From NCBI GenBank assembly GCA_964030475.1, contig CAXIPT010000009.1, positions 3,152,223 through 3,216,222 on the forward strand: a DNA stretch of 64,000 bases. The letters run 5' to 3'. The DNA is from Tethya wilhelma. Its lineage: Eukaryota; Porifera; Demospongiae; Tethyida; Tethyidae. The notes beneath the pieces were generated by a model. The model was not told where the DNA came from, did not search any database, and worked only from the letters and a program-made list of their open reading frames with translations. A program made the translations under genes and the position numbers. This document shows positions 61,944 to 64,000 of this stretch, in pieces. Within the stretch, counting starts at the first letter, position 1; each line of letters starts with the position of its first letter.

Positions 61944-64000
61944 TGTGAAAGGACAAGTATTAGGCCAAGTGTCCCATTACTATTGGAAGAAAGAGTACCA
62001 AGCCAGGGGAGCACCTCACTATCATGTGTTGTTGTGGATAGAAGGTGCTCCTGTGATTGGGGAGGATGATCCCGATGATGTACTTGCCTTTATCCAGGAT
62101 AGGATCACTTGTCATATTCCTGATGAAAAATCCAATCCTGAACTGCACAGACTTGTTACACGATACCAGATGCACAAGTGTAGCAACTATTGTCGTAGAA
62201 GGCGAAAGCTTACTGGCAATACTTTTATGACTGTGTGCAAATTTGGCTTTCCCAGACCAGCCTCTGAGTGTGCACGTGTCAACCCAGTAGAACAGAGCCT
62301 CAAGTCTCGTAGCAAGATCTATGAGCTAGTCAGATCTGAAACTGAGATACGTGTCAATGACTACAATCCCCTTTTGCTGTATCTCTGGAAGGCTAATGTG
62401 GATATTCAGTTTGTTGCTGAAGATTCACTAGCTCTAGCCCACTATGTTAGTGGCTATGTGACAAAAGCTGAACGTAGCAATTTGCAAGATGTGTGGAATG
62501 AAATAGGAAGCCAAAAATCTATTTATTCCCAGTTGTTCAGCTTTGGTTTGAGGAGCCTAAGGTTCCGTGAATGTGGTCTCTATGAGGCTGCTGACCTCGT
62601 CCTTGGTGACCACTTGAATGAAAAGTCTTGTACTGTCAAATACGTTGACATATCACTTCCCAGTAAACGTAATCACAGGCTTAAGAGCCACAAAGAGCTT
62701 GAGAGACTAGCTGATAGTGACCCCGACTCAGACAACGTATTTGAACCTTGTCTGGTTGAAAATTATTACCCTGAGAGGCCTCAGGAACTTGATGATATGT
62801 GTTTGTATGACTTTGTGAAATGCATTGATTGGACAAGCCGGGACAAAAGTGGTCAACGGAATTACAAGAAATTGACCAAACCCCGCTTGCCCAATCACAA
62901 ACTGTTTGATCCTGAAAGGGAAGACCAGAGAGAAGATTACTTCTATTCCCTCATTCTTCTCTTTGTTCCTTTCAGAGATGAGAACACTTTGCTTCTCCCT
63001 GGTGAAACTGCTGAGCAAGCATTTCACAGGCTTGAAAATTCTAGCAGTACCCTACACCATGAAAAACTGCAAAAAATGCTTAGGGCACAATCTAAGACTA
63101 AAGAGATAAACAAAGCCAGAACAAATGATGAAAAGCCAAGTGCCGAGGATGATGGTCCTCAGGTAGAAGGAGAAGCAAAGTCAGTCATTGATGACATTGT
63201 CGATACCACTGATAGCACTATTGATTTAGAATCAGCAGTTGCTATGCTCAATAGTGATCAAAGACGTGTGTATGAAAATGTGAAAGCCCACTTCATGCAT
63301 TTGCAAAGACATGAGAATGACCAATGTCATTGTGACTTGAAACCACTCCACATGTTCATTAGTGGTGTAGGGGGGACAGGGAAGTCATTCCTCATCCAAA
63401 CTATCAAGAAAATGATAGTATCCCTGTGGCCTGAAACTGAACGTACTTGTGCCATTGCAGCGCCTACTGGTTTAGCTGCATTCAATGTTGGTGGTGTAAC
63501 TGTACACCGTCTCTTTAGACTTCCTGTTGAGCATGAGGGTAAAACAGCAGGGTACTGGCCGCTGTCAAAAGACCTCCACAAACTGCTTAAGACCACCCTT
63601 AAAAACACCAAGGCTTTTGTTGTAGATGAGATTTCCATGGTTTCATCTCTCAATTTAGCCTATGTACATTTGAGACTGGAGGAACTGTTTGGCAGTGACC
63701 AGTGGTTTGGTGGGAAGGCCATGCTATTCTTTGGAGATGTGCTCCAATTACAGCCAGTCAATGGCAATCCTGTTTTTGAAAGAATAGCACAGAAATCCCT
63801 CACACTTAGGCTAGGCTGTGCAACCTCTGTAAACATATGGAGGGATTCAGTTGTTTACGATGAGTTGACTATAAGTGAGCGTCAAAGAAATGATGTTCAA
63901 TACAGTCAGCTTTTGCAATCTGTAAGGTGTGGTTTTCCTACAAGTACAACACTTGACGTGTTGAAGGGGAGAGTAATCAATGTTTCAATTGTTGATAAGA
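61944..64000 (+). CDS. Second Helitron Rep-helicase copy, partial
   Basis: Starts abruptly after the N at 61943 and is co-linear with 38566-40622 at a constant offset of 23378 and no net indel, so the frame is open up to the window edge. It includes the HUH motif (APHYHVLLW), the YVSGYVTKAE tyrosines, Walker A GVGGTGKS and VDEISMVSS. Most differences from copy 1 are silent. Left truncation is due to the assembly join rather than a visible biological end. Confidence 0.92.

Overview
This is animal (metazoan) genomic DNA. Genes are split by GT-AG introns, many only 40-100 bp long. The gene set includes an Atg8/LC3, a HECTD3-type E3 ligase, a KDM6 (UTX) fragment and a secreted somatomedin B-Ig-Calx-beta protein. 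The DNA is AT-rich and full of TA-flanked miniature transposons (MITEs), simple repeats and larger transposons. Gene content and compact introns suggest a non-bilaterian invertebrate, most likely a demosponge; this is inference, since no species-diagnostic sequence was identified. Seven single N characters (9818, 11629, 26999, 49168, 51028, 59470, 61943) sit in or beside repeats and look like collapsed assembly joins.

Layout. 1-9.2 kb: an Atg8/LC3-like gene on the minus strand (exons at 9095-9150 and 8541-8647) with two candidate terminal exons, 2370-2529 and 1443-1602. The second candidate carries two compensating frameshifts. The roughly 6 kb intron holds an apparently intact 4.2 kb TTAA-flanked DNA transposon (3522-7724) with two convergent genes. 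9.2-15.6 kb: part of a Pro/His/Lys/Ser-rich gene on the plus strand, then a single-exon HECTD3 gene on the minus strand. 17.2-30.6 kb: a 14-exon secreted protein (924 codons) in which every internal intron is phase 1. Its large introns hold a 370-bp satellite, several MITEs, a 34-bp minisatellite and, on the opposite strand, a four-exon KDM6 JmjC fragment. 31.4-35.0 kb: a DNA transposon with an integrase-type D,D35E transposase. 35.0-42.1 kb: a Helitron with a 2185-codon Rep-helicase-OTU protein. A second, truncated copy runs off the right edge (61.9-64 kb).

42-62 kb is accessory DNA: diverged blocks repeated at several sites, MITEs, a 1.9 kb foldback element with arms of about 510 bp, a TATA-driven unknown gene (55.8-56.9 kb), and a candidate 37-residue secreted peptide with a decayed relative.

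The host genes do not form a pathway. Three independent autonomous-type transposons have intact or nearly intact genes, and host exons have been duplicated, framed in repeats or stranded inside introns. Exon joins were inferred by eye from splice signals, reading phase and recalled family sequence; no alignment or expression data were available.
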